This document shows positions 6,186 through 12,236 of a DNA stretch of 37,933 bases, in pieces. The notes under the pieces are model-generated. The model saw only the letters and a program-made list of their open reading frames with translations. It had not been told where the DNA came from and did not search any database. The stretch's first letter is position 1, and every line of letters starts with the position of its first letter. The position numbers were made by a program, and so were the translations under genes. The DNA comes from a virus, in IMG/VR virus record IMGVR_UViG_3300050821_023050, positions 1 to 37,933 of that record; one strand, given 5' to 3'.

Positions 6186-6566
6186 CTAATCAAAAAATCT
6201 ATGCCCAATTATCTTTATTTTATCATCCGGATAATTTCCGAGACTATTAGTAATAAAACACGATGAATTAATACTTTTTAAGGAAATAGAATCGCCATCC
6301 CAAAAAACATAACGCTGTAAACTATGAAATTCTCCGTCATTTACTTCAATTTTAATTTGTATTTTGTGGTCTATATAAATTTCTTCCCCATCTTTATCTT
6401 TTCTACCAGTGAATTGAAATACCGGAAGAACTTTGGGTGTTTCTTCTCCTCTATCTTCTATTCTTCCAATAATAATTCCTTTGTCACTTATTATCTGATT
6501 TTTAATATAATTAACACTACAAGAAACAAGTTTGTTAAATAAAATTGTTTTAAATTTTAAATACAT
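6186..6566 (-). CDS. YopX-like protein, 126 aa
   Basis: The segment QFTGRKDKDGEEIYIDHKIQ corresponds to the YopX hallmark (QFTGLKDKNGKEIYEGDIV). It is followed by a beta-rich stretch ending KIKIIGHRF in place of the usual EVIGNIYEN. YopX-family proteins are common small phage proteins of unknown biochemical role. The ribosome site is GGGAGATTTTT. A second YopX-like gene lies at 35598 on the other strand and keeps the C-terminal IGNIYQNPE motif, so the genome carries two diverged members. Confidence 0.7.
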   Translation of the reverse strand: MYLKFKTILFNKLVSCSVNYIKNQIISDKGIIIGRIEDRGEETPKVLPVFQFTGRKDKDGEEIYIDHKIQIKIEVNDGEFHSLQRYVFWDGDSISLKSINSSCFITNSLGNYPDDKIKIIGHRFFD

Positions 6567-6625
6567 AAAAATCTCCCTATTTAGAATCTAGAAAAAATTC
6601 ATAAAAAATTTATCTTTTTTCTTAG

Positions 6626-6898
6626 CTATTCATGTTTATAATTATCCTTTTTAAATTTTTTTATTAACAGCAAAAGATTATTAATTCCTCTGCCTTTTCT
6701 ACCGGTTTCTCTATTTCTAAAAAGTCCGGTTGTTGGCCAAAATTCAAATTGTGCTGATGATCCAATATAAAATAAATATTCATTAACTATTCTATATTCA
6801 TAGTTCTTAAGAATATTTTTAGCATATTCAAGATTCTTTAACTTTTTTTCTTTTTTATGATCTCTTAAATCGCGATATAAATCACCCATATCTCCCAT
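6626..6898 (-). CDS. Conserved phage hypothetical protein, 90 aa
   Basis: A charged helical N-terminus (YRDLRDHKKEKK) is followed by FEFWPTTGLFRNRETGRKGR and a GINNLLLLIKK tail. That FWPxTG...RGxxNLL pattern is familiar from small proteins of many temperate and lytic phages, but I know of no assigned function. The start has a strong AAGGAGGTTTTT site. Confidence 0.65.
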   Translation of the reverse strand: MGDMGDLYRDLRDHKKEKKLKNLEYAKNILKNYEYRIVNEYLFYIGSSAQFEFWPTTGLFRNRETGRKGRGINNLLLLIKKFKKDNYKHE

Positions 6899-6912
6899 AA
6901 AAACCTCCTTAT

Positions 6913-7305
6913 TTATATTCTTTCATTTGTAGAAAAATCATTTCTCTCAAATGAATTATTTATAGAAAATAGCTTAAAATGACTATTGATCTCATCAAAA
7001 ATTTCATTTATTGAAGATTGAGCTCCTTTTAATAAAAGTGAATAAAAATCCTGAATGAATTGTTTCTCATCTATTTTATTTTCTAATAAATTTTCTAGTA
7101 ATGTGATCATGTTTTCATCTGGATTATAAAGAATCAATTCAGCAGGATCGAAATGATCAAAGTCATTTAGAATTAGATTTCCTAATTTTCGCTTATTATA
7201 TTCATTTAAATCATTTAAACTTTTACATTCATTGATATGATAAGAATCACTTATAAATTGAATAACAGATGCATGGTCATTATAGACCTTTTGATTTTCT
7301 TCCAT
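6913..7305 (-). CDS. Hypothetical acidic protein, 130 aa
   Basis: This is the first gene of the minus-strand operon driven from the promoter at 7362-7388. AAGGAGCTTTTGTC precedes the ATG. The product is acidic, mostly helical, rich in Asn, Glu and Asp, and has no membrane segment or cysteine knuckle. I recognise no family. Its promoter-proximal position suggests strong early expression. Confidence 0.65.
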   Translation of the reverse strand: MEENQKVYNDHASVIQFISDSYHINECKSLNDLNEYNKRKLGNLILNDFDHFDPAELILYNPDENMITLLENLLENKIDEKQFIQDFYSLLLKGAQSSINEIFDEINSHFKLFSINNSFERNDFSTNERI

Positions 7306-7361
7306 GACAAAAGCTCCTTAATTTATGAAAAACTAAAATAAATAAGTCATATATTAAGTTT

Positions 7362-7388
7362 ATTATAGCGGATGGGTATATGCCACAA
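7362..7388 (-). promoter_or_regulatory. Early minus-strand promoter
   Basis: A perfect -10 TATAAT (7362-7367) has TTGTGG 15 bp upstream (7383-7388). The spacing is short of optimal, but the -10 is consensus. It would drive the gene at 7305 and probably the run through CsrA and the Lar-like gene to 3608, as no terminator is obvious in between. Confidence 0.55.
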
Positions 7389-7424
7389 GATAATTCTATA
7401 AAATTTGTAGGAAAATCCTTATTT

Positions 7425-7649
7425 TTAAAGAGATATTTCTTTAAGCATTGGGATTAAATCTTGAGCAGTTATGTATCTATTAGTTATTTTTTCAATCAAA
7501 ATAGCCTTAGATAATGGAATTGAATGGGGTTTTTTGAGCCAATTATGCATTGTGCACCTAGAAATACCTAACTTTTTGGCACACTCGGTTTTATTATTAT
7601 TAAAACGAATCAAAAATACTTCTAAGGCTTGCTTTGGAGAATCAATCAT
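7425..7649 (-). CDS. HTH regulator, YdaS/Cro-like, 74 aa
   Basis: Residues 20-40 (KTECAKKLGISRCTMHNWLK) form a helix-turn-helix. The layout of a leading helix, the HTH, then PLSKAILIEKIT resembles YdaS/Cro-type regulators. Such proteins act as lysogeny or early-gene repressors. The ribosome site is weak. The gene lies between the early promoter at 7362 and a 585-bp control region with several promoters, the usual place for a phage switch regulator. No integrase is visible, so its role in lysogeny is unclear. Confidence 0.75.
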   Translation of the reverse strand: MIDSPKQALEVFLIRFNNNKTECAKKLGISRCTMHNWLKKPHSIPLSKAILIEKITNRYITAQDLIPMLKEISL

Positions 7650-7670
7650 TATTTATACCAAAATATGAAT

Positions 7671-7740
7671 TACTACTCGATGCTTTCATATAAAATTAAC
7701 TATTTCAAAGAAAAAATGTATACAAAAGCATCTCGTAGTA
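7671..7740. repeat. Long inverted repeat, 16-bp arms
   Basis: The left arm TACTACTCGATGCTTT (7671-7686) and right arm AAAGCATCTCGTAGTA (7725-7740) are complementary apart from two central positions, around a 38-base loop. The decamer TAAAATTAAC also recurs directly, in the loop (7691-7700) and just after the right arm (7739-7748). It could be a paired operator for the adjacent HTH protein or a large RNA hairpin upstream of its gene. Confidence 0.8.
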
Positions 7741-7856
7741 AAATTAACAAATGTCATCAGGGAGTATAAGCAGGGAGGTTACTATCTTAAAACAAGAAAC
7801 AGTTTTGTAAATTTAACTAGGAAGTTAGTAATCTGTACTTATACTATGATAATTAA

Positions 7857-7886
7857 ATTGTATATCACATTAAACTATTTTGTCAA
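7857..7886 (-). promoter_or_regulatory. Minus-strand promoter upstream of the HTH gene
   Basis: TTGACA (7881-7886), an 18-bp spacer and TACAAT (7857-7862) on the minus strand. A transcript would read the inverted repeat as a long leader before the HTH gene at 7649. Confidence 0.5.
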
Positions 7887-8102
7887 TAGAGAAAATATCA
7901 TTTTCTTGGATACATTTGATCTTATGACATAACTTACTTCTTGAATATATTTTTTTTTATTTCTTAAGAGAATTCTATTAGATAGTCATTACAAATGTGT
8001 TCATATTAATCATGACTTCATACATAACCATCTAAAGGAAAAGGGATGTTTTAAAAAAGAAGATAAAAGAAAACCAGCAAAAGAAAAACCAAGAAAAAAA
8101 CA

Positions 8103-8131
8103 ACTCTATATGAATCTAAAATACTTGTCAA
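8103..8131 (-). promoter_or_regulatory. Weaker minus-strand promoter candidate
   Basis: TTGACA (8126-8131), a 17-bp spacer and TAGAGT (8103-8108) on the minus strand. Its -35 context matches that of the promoter at 7857-7886 (CTATTGACAA), suggesting a shared regulator or a duplicated element. Confidence 0.35.
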
Positions 8132-8196
8132 TAGGGTAAAGAGGGGTTTTTAATAAAAATAGATTTTTCTTACAGAAAATTAACTGTTGAATGTCC

Positions 8197-8225
8197 TTGA
8201 CATAATTCCATATTTTATATAAAAT
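8197..8225 (+). promoter_or_regulatory. Plus-strand promoter of the VRR-NUC operon
   Basis: TTGACA (8197-8202), a 17-bp spacer and TAAAAT (8220-8225). The ATG of the nuclease is only 10 bases past the -10, so a transcript from here would have almost no leader. Confidence 0.7.
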
Positions 8226-8234
8226 CATAGGATT

Positions 8235-8639
8235 ATGAGAAAGAATTATCATTGCCCCCTAGAATCACAAGAACAAAGAACCGTAATGGATTGGGCGATG
8301 ACGCAACCGATTCTGAGAGACTATCTCATACACATACCCAATGGAGGCTATAGAAAGGCTCTAGAGGCGCGAAATTTGAAGAGGCAAGGGGTACGTAAGG
8401 GGGTAAGTGATTTCTTCTTGCCGTGGCCTACATATAGCAATATGCGTCTTCCCATATATGGATTGTGGATTGAAATGAAAAGAAGAGATGAAAAGATTAG
8501 CAGATTAACAATTGATCAAAAAAAATGGATAAGTAAAATGAATGAATTAGGATATCTCGCTACAGTAGCCTATGGTGCTGATCAAGCAATGGAAATTTTT
8601 AAATCATACTTATTTGGAGCCTTGAATGAAAAAATATAG
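8235..8639 (+). CDS. VRR-NUC family endonuclease, 134 aa
   Basis: The motifs follow the VRR-NUC order: E10 with SQEQ, IPNGG (34-38), GVSDFFL (56-62), WIEMK (78-82) and a later Q95. Together they form the PD-(D/E)xK-like active site. VRR-NUC proteins are structure-selective or single-strand-directed nucleases, often stand-alone in phages, with likely roles in recombination intermediates or packaging. The conserved LESQEQ helix requires the start at 8235 although no Shine-Dalgarno precedes it, consistent with leaderless translation. It is the first gene of the plus-strand operon and overlaps the next small gene by 14 bp. Confidence 0.85.
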   Translation: MRKNYHCPLESQEQRTVMDWAMTQPILRDYLIHIPNGGYRKALEARNLKRQGVRKGVSDFFLPWPTYSNMRLPIYGLWIEMKRRDEKISRLTIDQKKWISKMNELGYLATVAYGADQAMEIFKSYLFGALNEKI

Positions 8640-8772
8640 TTCCCATGGAATAAACCAATTTCTTGCAAGAAAATGTATGCAATATGATTTTGTGAATAAA
8701 GATTGGACAGAAATGAAGAATTCAGTTCATCAAAAAGAAAAAGTCAAATTGAATCGAAGGAGTTTTAGATAA
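8626..8772 (+). CDS. Small basic protein, 48 aa
   Basis: The ATG lies within the last codons of the nuclease gene, and the stop overlaps the next gene's start (TAATG). The frame therefore fills exactly the gap between two good genes, which supports it. The product is short, Lys/Arg rich and ends KLNRRSFR. It contains a 14-bp DNA palindrome at 8659-8672. No family is recognised. Confidence 0.55.
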   Translation: MKKYSSHGINQFLARKCMQYDFVNKDWTEMKNSVHQKEKVKLNRRSFR

Positions 8773-9233
8773 TGATCGATAAAGATTCATTAGATTGTAT
8801 AGGATGTGGAATCTTAACAAATAATATCTATATGAGTGATTTTGAAAATTCTCATAGGATTGGCATATGCGATAATTGTTTTAGAGGAATAGAAAATAAT
8901 TTGATGGATTTATCTAATACCAAAGAAATTGCAAAGGATGTTATAAAACTAATAGATGATTTAGTAAAAAAAGAAAATAAGACCGATCAATCTAGATATG
9001 ATGAAATAAATTCTCCCGAACACTATACGATAGGCGGAATTGAAACCATAGATTACATAAAAGCTAAGTTAACAAGAGAGGAATATATCGGTTATATCCG
9101 TGGAAGTGTTTTGGCATATATCAGTAGAGCACCTTTCAAGGGAACCGCTTTAAAAGATTATAAAAAATCTAGGAGATATCTCGATATATTAATAAAATTT
9201 CTTGAAGAAGAGGCAAACAATGTTTCTCAATAA
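8772..9233 (+). CDS. DUF3310 protein with N-terminal zinc knuckle, 153 aa
   Basis: The C-terminal half (about 77-148) has the DUF3310 signature: NSPEHYTIGGIETIDYI, then GYIRGSVLAYISRA, then KDYKKSRRYLDILI. The family includes T7 gp1.7, reported to be a nucleotide kinase. The N-terminal 40 residues add CIGC and CDNC pairs, probably one zinc site, not usual in the short family members. Translation is coupled to the upstream small gene by TAATG. It is an early-operon nucleotide-metabolism candidate; the substrate is unknown. Confidence 0.8.
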   Translation: MIDKDSLDCIGCGILTNNIYMSDFENSHRIGICDNCFRGIENNLMDLSNTKEIAKDVIKLIDDLVKKENKTDQSRYDEINSPEHYTIGGIETIDYIKAKLTREEYIGYIRGSVLAYISRAPFKGTALKDYKKSRRYLDILIKFLEEEANNVSQ

Positions 9234-9253
9234 GTTCAAAATGGAAAATAAAT

Positions 9254-9430
9254 ATGTTCAGAAAATTTCTAAATAGAATCGGTTATTTTTATATCGGATT
9301 CTCAATAGCAATGTCAATAGTTTTAATCTTAATCAGCGCTTATTTTATAGGAATTGTGGGAGTAATAACTTCTATCATTATACTGATAGCAGTTATATTG
9401 CAAGATCGGAAGGAAAACAAACATGATTGA
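9254..9430 (+). CDS. Small two-helix membrane protein, 58 aa
   Basis: The product has a basic N-terminus (MFRKFLNRIG), then two adjacent hydrophobic segments (about residues 11-29 and 31-49), then a charged tail QDRKENKHD. Its end overlaps the next gene's start by 8 bp and fills an otherwise empty 190-bp gap. The topology resembles small class II or III holins, but the early-operon location argues for another membrane role. The ribosome site is weak. Confidence 0.5.
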   Translation: MFRKFLNRIGYFYIGFSIAMSIVLILISAYFIGIVGVITSIIILIAVILQDRKENKHD

Positions 9431-9719
9431 ATATATAGTCAACAAAATTCTATCTAAAATTGAAAAAAAAATTTATAAAATAATAGCACAAAAAATTCAG
9501 GAAAATATTACAAGTTATAATTATATTCTTTCTTCTTGTAGAAATCATCATGAAAATATAGATAATAAGATGAAAACTATTACTTTTTTGGCCGATAAAA
9601 TAATTTCAATAGATCAAAGAATAGATCATAAACTCTATGAAATCAATAGAAAAATTTCTGCCTATGAATTGGTTAAAAAAGAAGTGAGAGAAGCAGGTCA
9701 TGAGCGGATAAACGTCTGA
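9423..9719 (+). CDS. Coiled-coil protein, 98 aa
   Basis: A helical, basic product with strong heptad-like spacing of Ile and Leu throughout and no membrane segment. GAAGGAAAACAAAC precedes the ATG. The 20 bases across this start recur exactly at the next gene's start (9731-9750). It could be an oligomerising DNA- or membrane-associated factor; I recognise no family. Confidence 0.6.
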   Translation: MIEYIVNKILSKIEKKIYKIIAQKIQENITSYNYILSSCRNHHENIDNKMKTITFLADKIISIDQRIDHKLYEINRKISAYELVKKEVREAGHERINV

Positions 9720-9744
9720 AGGCAAAGAATGAAGGAAAACAAAC

Positions 9745-10107
9745 ATGATTAAATGGCCAAAAGCAAAAATTTCCCTAAATAATGGGAAAAATATGACATT
9801 TCATATGATTCAAAAAATTCAATCTCAAAATAATAAGTTTGGCTTTGATTTTTTTCAAACAGATGATGGACATATTTATGAATATAATTCCGGAAAGCCA
9901 ATTAAAGAATCATCAACCTGGAAAGAGTGTTTCCAATTATTAGAAGAGTTTGGAGAAGAAAATTTTAAAAATTATATTCATAAATATTTATCAAAACATG
10001 GCGTGGCAAATGATATGAATGAAGTTTTTTCACGAAAAGAGATAAATGATTTTAATAGAAAAGCAGATGAGTATTATAGATCATTAAATAAAGAATGGTG
10101 GGAATAA
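9745..10107 (+). CDS. Hypothetical protein, 120 aa
   Basis: The start lies after a duplicated ribosome-site segment (9731-9750, identical to 9409-9428). The product is rich in Lys, Asn, Phe and Trp, with a DDGHIYEYNSGKP beta-hairpin-like segment and a helical C-terminus ending KEWWE. No family is recognised. Confidence 0.6.
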   Translation: MIKWPKAKISLNNGKNMTFHMIQKIQSQNNKFGFDFFQTDDGHIYEYNSGKPIKESSTWKECFQLLEEFGEENFKNYIHKYLSKHGVANDMNEVFSRKEINDFNRKADEYYRSLNKEWWE

Positions 10108-10122
10108 AATAGGAATTACTTT

Positions 10123-10371
10123 ATGAGCACTGGTTATATAGTATTTTGCTTTTTACTTAGATGGAACGAATTGAACCTTATTTTTGTTCAGAATGTATTA
10201 AGATTTCCAGAAAGGATTATTTTTATGAGCACTGATTTAAAAGAAGTCCCATGTGAATTAACAGAATTGAATAAAAAATTTGATCTTTTAATTCGTAGCT
10301 ACAATAGCTTTAATAATTTCATCTTTAAATTCATGCAGCAATCGATTGTTTTCTTGTTGCATCCTATCTAA
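10123..10371 (+). CDS. Uncertain small protein(s) at the operon end
   Basis: The frame is open for 82 residues. Its last 84 bases run antisense through the 3' end of the better-supported gene at 10288-10572. A more credible start is 10225, where an AAGGATT site precedes MSTDLKEVPCELTEL. A second micro-frame, 10161-10235, encodes 24 residues with a CSEC pair and overlaps that start. The decamer ATGAGCACTG occurs at both 10123 and 10225, hinting at a local duplication. The exact coding content here is unresolved and it may be a decayed gene. Confidence 0.3.
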   Translation: MSTGYIVFCFLLRWNELNLIFVQNVLRFPERIIFMSTDLKEVPCELTELNKKFDLLIRSYNSFNNFIFKFMQQSIVFLLHPI

Positions 10372-10572
10372 CTTTTCTTCAATTCTAGTCTGTCTATCTT
10401 CTGATTTTTCCATATCGACCTCAATGCTTCTAACACGAGCAGAAATATTTCCACCCCAGATTGCAATGGTGATCATTGAAGCAGCTAAGGAACTTAAATT
10501 AATAATATAATTTAGAAAATTTGTACTCATTTTATGATTCTTATGATAATTATAATGGTTTTCTTTATACAT
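10288..10572 (-). CDS. Membrane-anchored coiled-coil protein (lysis candidate), 94 aa
   Basis: The start at 10572 has an AAGGATG site; the frame opens further upstream without a signal. A hydrophobic segment at roughly residues 21-42 (FLNYIINLSSLAASMITIAI) is followed by a long charged coiled coil to the end. It is the terminal gene of the late operon, just beyond a strong terminator, where phages commonly keep lysis genes. The topology suits an inner-membrane spanin or an accessory holin. No endolysin adjoins it, so the lysis role is inference. Confidence 0.65.
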   Translation of the reverse strand: MYKENHYNYHKNHKMSTNFLNYIINLSSLAASMITIAIWGGNISARVRSIEVDMEKSEDRQTRIEEKLDRMQQENNRLLHEFKDEIIKAIVATN

Positions 10573-10590
10573 TATGACATCCTTGATAAT

Positions 10591-10620
10591 GATAAAAAAA
10601 GAAGGGGACAATTTGTCCCC
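10591..10620 (-). terminator. Rho-independent terminator of the tail-fibre operon
   Basis: On the minus strand GGGGACA-AAT-TGTCCCC (10604-10620) forms a 7-bp GC-rich stem with a 3-nt loop, followed by CTTCTTTTTTT. It lies 8 bp after the stop of the 185-residue gene. Readthrough would be needed to reach the membrane-protein gene at 10572, a possible way to keep its level low. Confidence 0.9.
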
Positions 10621-10627
10621 TCTCGTA

Positions 10628-11185
10628 TTAATTAACAAAATAACTAAACATCAATTGGGCGGTATAAGGTCCGGAACTACTTCCTAAAGCCAATGCTATT
10701 TGGATATTACGAGTAGTAGGATTAGAGGCCAGCGATGCAAGAGAACCCAATCCACCTCCCGATGTCACAATGCCGATTCCATTCGCTTGTAAATTATCGA
10801 CGAAAACTCCAGTAGTGGAGGCGGGAAGAGTAATATTAAAAACAGGGCCACTGGCCGAGGCGGTAAGTTGTACTTGACAGACTATATTTACTTTAGAGCC
10901 CACCGAAGTAGAAACCGCATCTATAGCAGTCGCCGCAACAAAAGTTAAAGCTGAGCATCCAGTAACAGCAGTCAAAGTTAAAGCCAAAGGACCCGTACAT
11001 TTTCCAGAAAGAGGGACTTTTAAATTGATAGGACCATTTAAGATAACTGCTGAAGTAGTCACCAATGGACCGCCTAAACTAAGTGTATTTCCTAAAGGAT
11101 TGGATACCCCAGTCCCTCCAACATCCTCGCTTAGAGGAGTAATTGTATTCACATTAGCTGGTAAATTAACAGTAACAGTAGACAT
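10628..11185 (-). CDS. Virion/tail-fibre-associated protein, 185 aa
   Basis: The product is Thr/Ser/Gly/Val-rich and beta-type, typical of fibre or decoration proteins. Its N-terminus contains GGTGVSNPLGNTLSLGGP, similar to GGTGVSSPTAHTLPIAEG in the fibre gene at 14064-14657, so the two share a module. It has two isolated cysteines. The AAGGAGATTTTTT ribosome site is standard for this genome. It is the last gene before the terminator. Confidence 0.6.
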   Translation of the reverse strand: MSTVTVNLPANVNTITPLSEDVGGTGVSNPLGNTLSLGGPLVTTSAVILNGPINLKVPLSGKCTGPLALTLTAVTGCSALTFVAATAIDAVSTSVGSKVNIVCQVQLTASASGPVFNITLPASTTGVFVDNLQANGIGIVTSGGGLGSLASLASNPTTRNIQIALALGSSSGPYTAQLMFSYFVN

Positions 11186-11202
11186 AAAAAATCTCCTTTA
11201 AA

Positions 11203-11340
11203 TTAAAAACTATTTTTTCTTTTTTTAGCTTTGCCTGCCTTTGAATAGGCAATAGCTTGTTTCTTGGGCTTTCCAGCCCGAATTTCGGTTGCAATATTTT
11301 CAGACATAACTTTTTTACTTTTTCCAGATTTTAAGGGCAT
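11203..11340 (-). CDS. Small basic conserved phage protein, 45 aa
   Basis: The product starts MPLKSGKSKKVMSENIATEI and continues with KPKKQAIAYSKAGKAKKR. This is the familiar short Lys-rich phage family with MPLKxGxSxK at the start and PKKQAxAxxxxKAG later; its function is unknown. The ATG overlaps the stop of the upstream gene (TAATG) and has an AAAGGAG site. It is too short for most gene callers but well supported by motif and position. Confidence 0.8.
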   Translation of the reverse strand: MPLKSGKSKKVMSENIATEIRAGKPKKQAIAYSKAGKAKKRKNSF

Positions 11341-11558
11341 TATTGATTCTCCTTTGTTATTGAAGATTTTACTTCATTTGCTAATTGTTTTTTTTGCTCC
11401 ATGACTTGTTCTTCATTCTTTGTTTGAAGAAATTTTTGCATTTCTTCCAATCCTTTTTTAATCTCATTAACAAAATTATTACTAAATTTTGAATGATTCG
11501 CTTCTCCAATGATTTGAAAAGCCAAATTAATCAATTGAGCCATTGCCAAATAATTCAT
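11340..11558 (-). CDS. Small helical protein, 72 aa
   Basis: A mildly hydrophobic helix (YLAMAQLINLAFQIIG) is followed by a charged, Gln/Glu/Lys-rich coiled-coil-like tail. Start at 11558 with an AGGATTTTTT site. It lies between a fibre gene and the Lys-rich 45-residue gene in the late operon. It might be a chaperone for fibre assembly or a lysis accessory; neither is shown. Confidence 0.6.
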   Translation of the reverse strand: MNYLAMAQLINLAFQIIGEANHSKFSNNFVNEIKKGLEEMQKFLQTKNEEQVMEQKKQLANEVKSSITKENQ

Positions 11559-11567
11559 AAAAAATCC

Positions 11568-12158
11568 TCACATAGTTAATTCATTGCAACTGACTAAAGT
11601 CACTGTGCCAGTACCGCTAGACTCAAGTTGATAATAATAACCAGCTGGAACCCAGAAACTTATAGCTGTTGTTTTATTAGAAACAATACCCGTAGCCTCA
11701 CCGATACTTGCCGCAGTTATCCAAGAAACATTATCCACACTAACTTGAACAGTGCAAGCAGTGGTGGTTGATAAAGTATTATTTTGATTAATACTAGCAA
11801 TCACAAATGTATCATTAGTTAAGTTAGGTTGACGTGCTGTATTTAAAGAAATACCGGAAGCACCGTAAGTTCTACTAGTATTAATTTCCCAACCATTAGC
11901 CGAAATTAATGACAGTAAATTTTGATTATTAGCAAATTGAGCCCAAACCAAAGGAGTATTACCCCAATTGGTTAATTGATATATATTATTAGTAGATTGA
12001 TCCCACCAAAAAGATAAAAAATCAGTACCAAATGGAATGCTATTAATATAATCATCATCCTCAGAATTAGGAGCACGGGTATCATAAAAATAGCCAAATT
12101 CTTCACTAAAATTTGGATTATCCAAATTATTTTTCACTATTTCAAATTTTAAAGTCAT
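11568..12158 (-). CDS. Probable tail-fibre or receptor-binding protein, 196 aa
   Basis: The N-terminal part carries aromatic motifs (DFLSFWWDQSTNNIYQLTNW) resembling repeats in phage fibre tips. The C-terminal 90 residues are Thr/Ser/Val/Asn-rich beta structure. There is no signal peptide. It sits at the distal end of the tail module and has an AGGAGATTTTT site. The assignment as an adhesin or fibre component is from composition and position. Confidence 0.55.
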   Translation of the reverse strand: MTLKFEIVKNNLDNPNFSEEFGYFYDTRAPNSEDDDYINSIPFGTDFLSFWWDQSTNNIYQLTNWGNTPLVWAQFANNQNLLSLISANGWEINTSRTYGASGISLNTARQPNLTNDTFVIASINQNNTLSTTTACTVQVSVDNVSWITAASIGEATGIVSNKTTAISFWVPAGYYYQLESSGTGTVTLVSCNELTM

Positions 12159-12236
12159 AAAAATCTCCTGTGAAATTTATTTTTTTAATTAACCAACATA
12201 TCAGCTCTGCCATTGCCTCCAGAATTCTCATTATTG

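Larger units (their letters stand above)
7650..8234. promoter_or_regulatory. 585-bp bidirectional control region without genes
   Basis: No credible coding frame is present. The stretch holds a long imperfect inverted repeat at 7671-7740, two CAGGGAG direct repeats (7758-7764, 7771-7777), two minus-strand promoter candidates sharing a TATTGACAA -35 core, and one strong plus-strand promoter. It separates the HTH gene from the plus-strand VRR-NUC operon and is the likely genetic switch. An origin of replication here is possible but unsupported by recognisable iterons. Confidence 0.6.

Noticed and set aside
7758-7777. CsrB-like decoy RNA suggested by two CAGGGAG repeats
   Set aside because: Only two GGA motifs with no clear hairpin presenting each one; CsrB/RsmZ-type RNAs carry many. 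Kept only as a remark in the control-region finding.
12178-12236. A 19-codon frame downstream of the fibre gene
   Set aside because: Too short and lacking a ribosome site to call a gene; noted as a possible adhesin-tip remnant.
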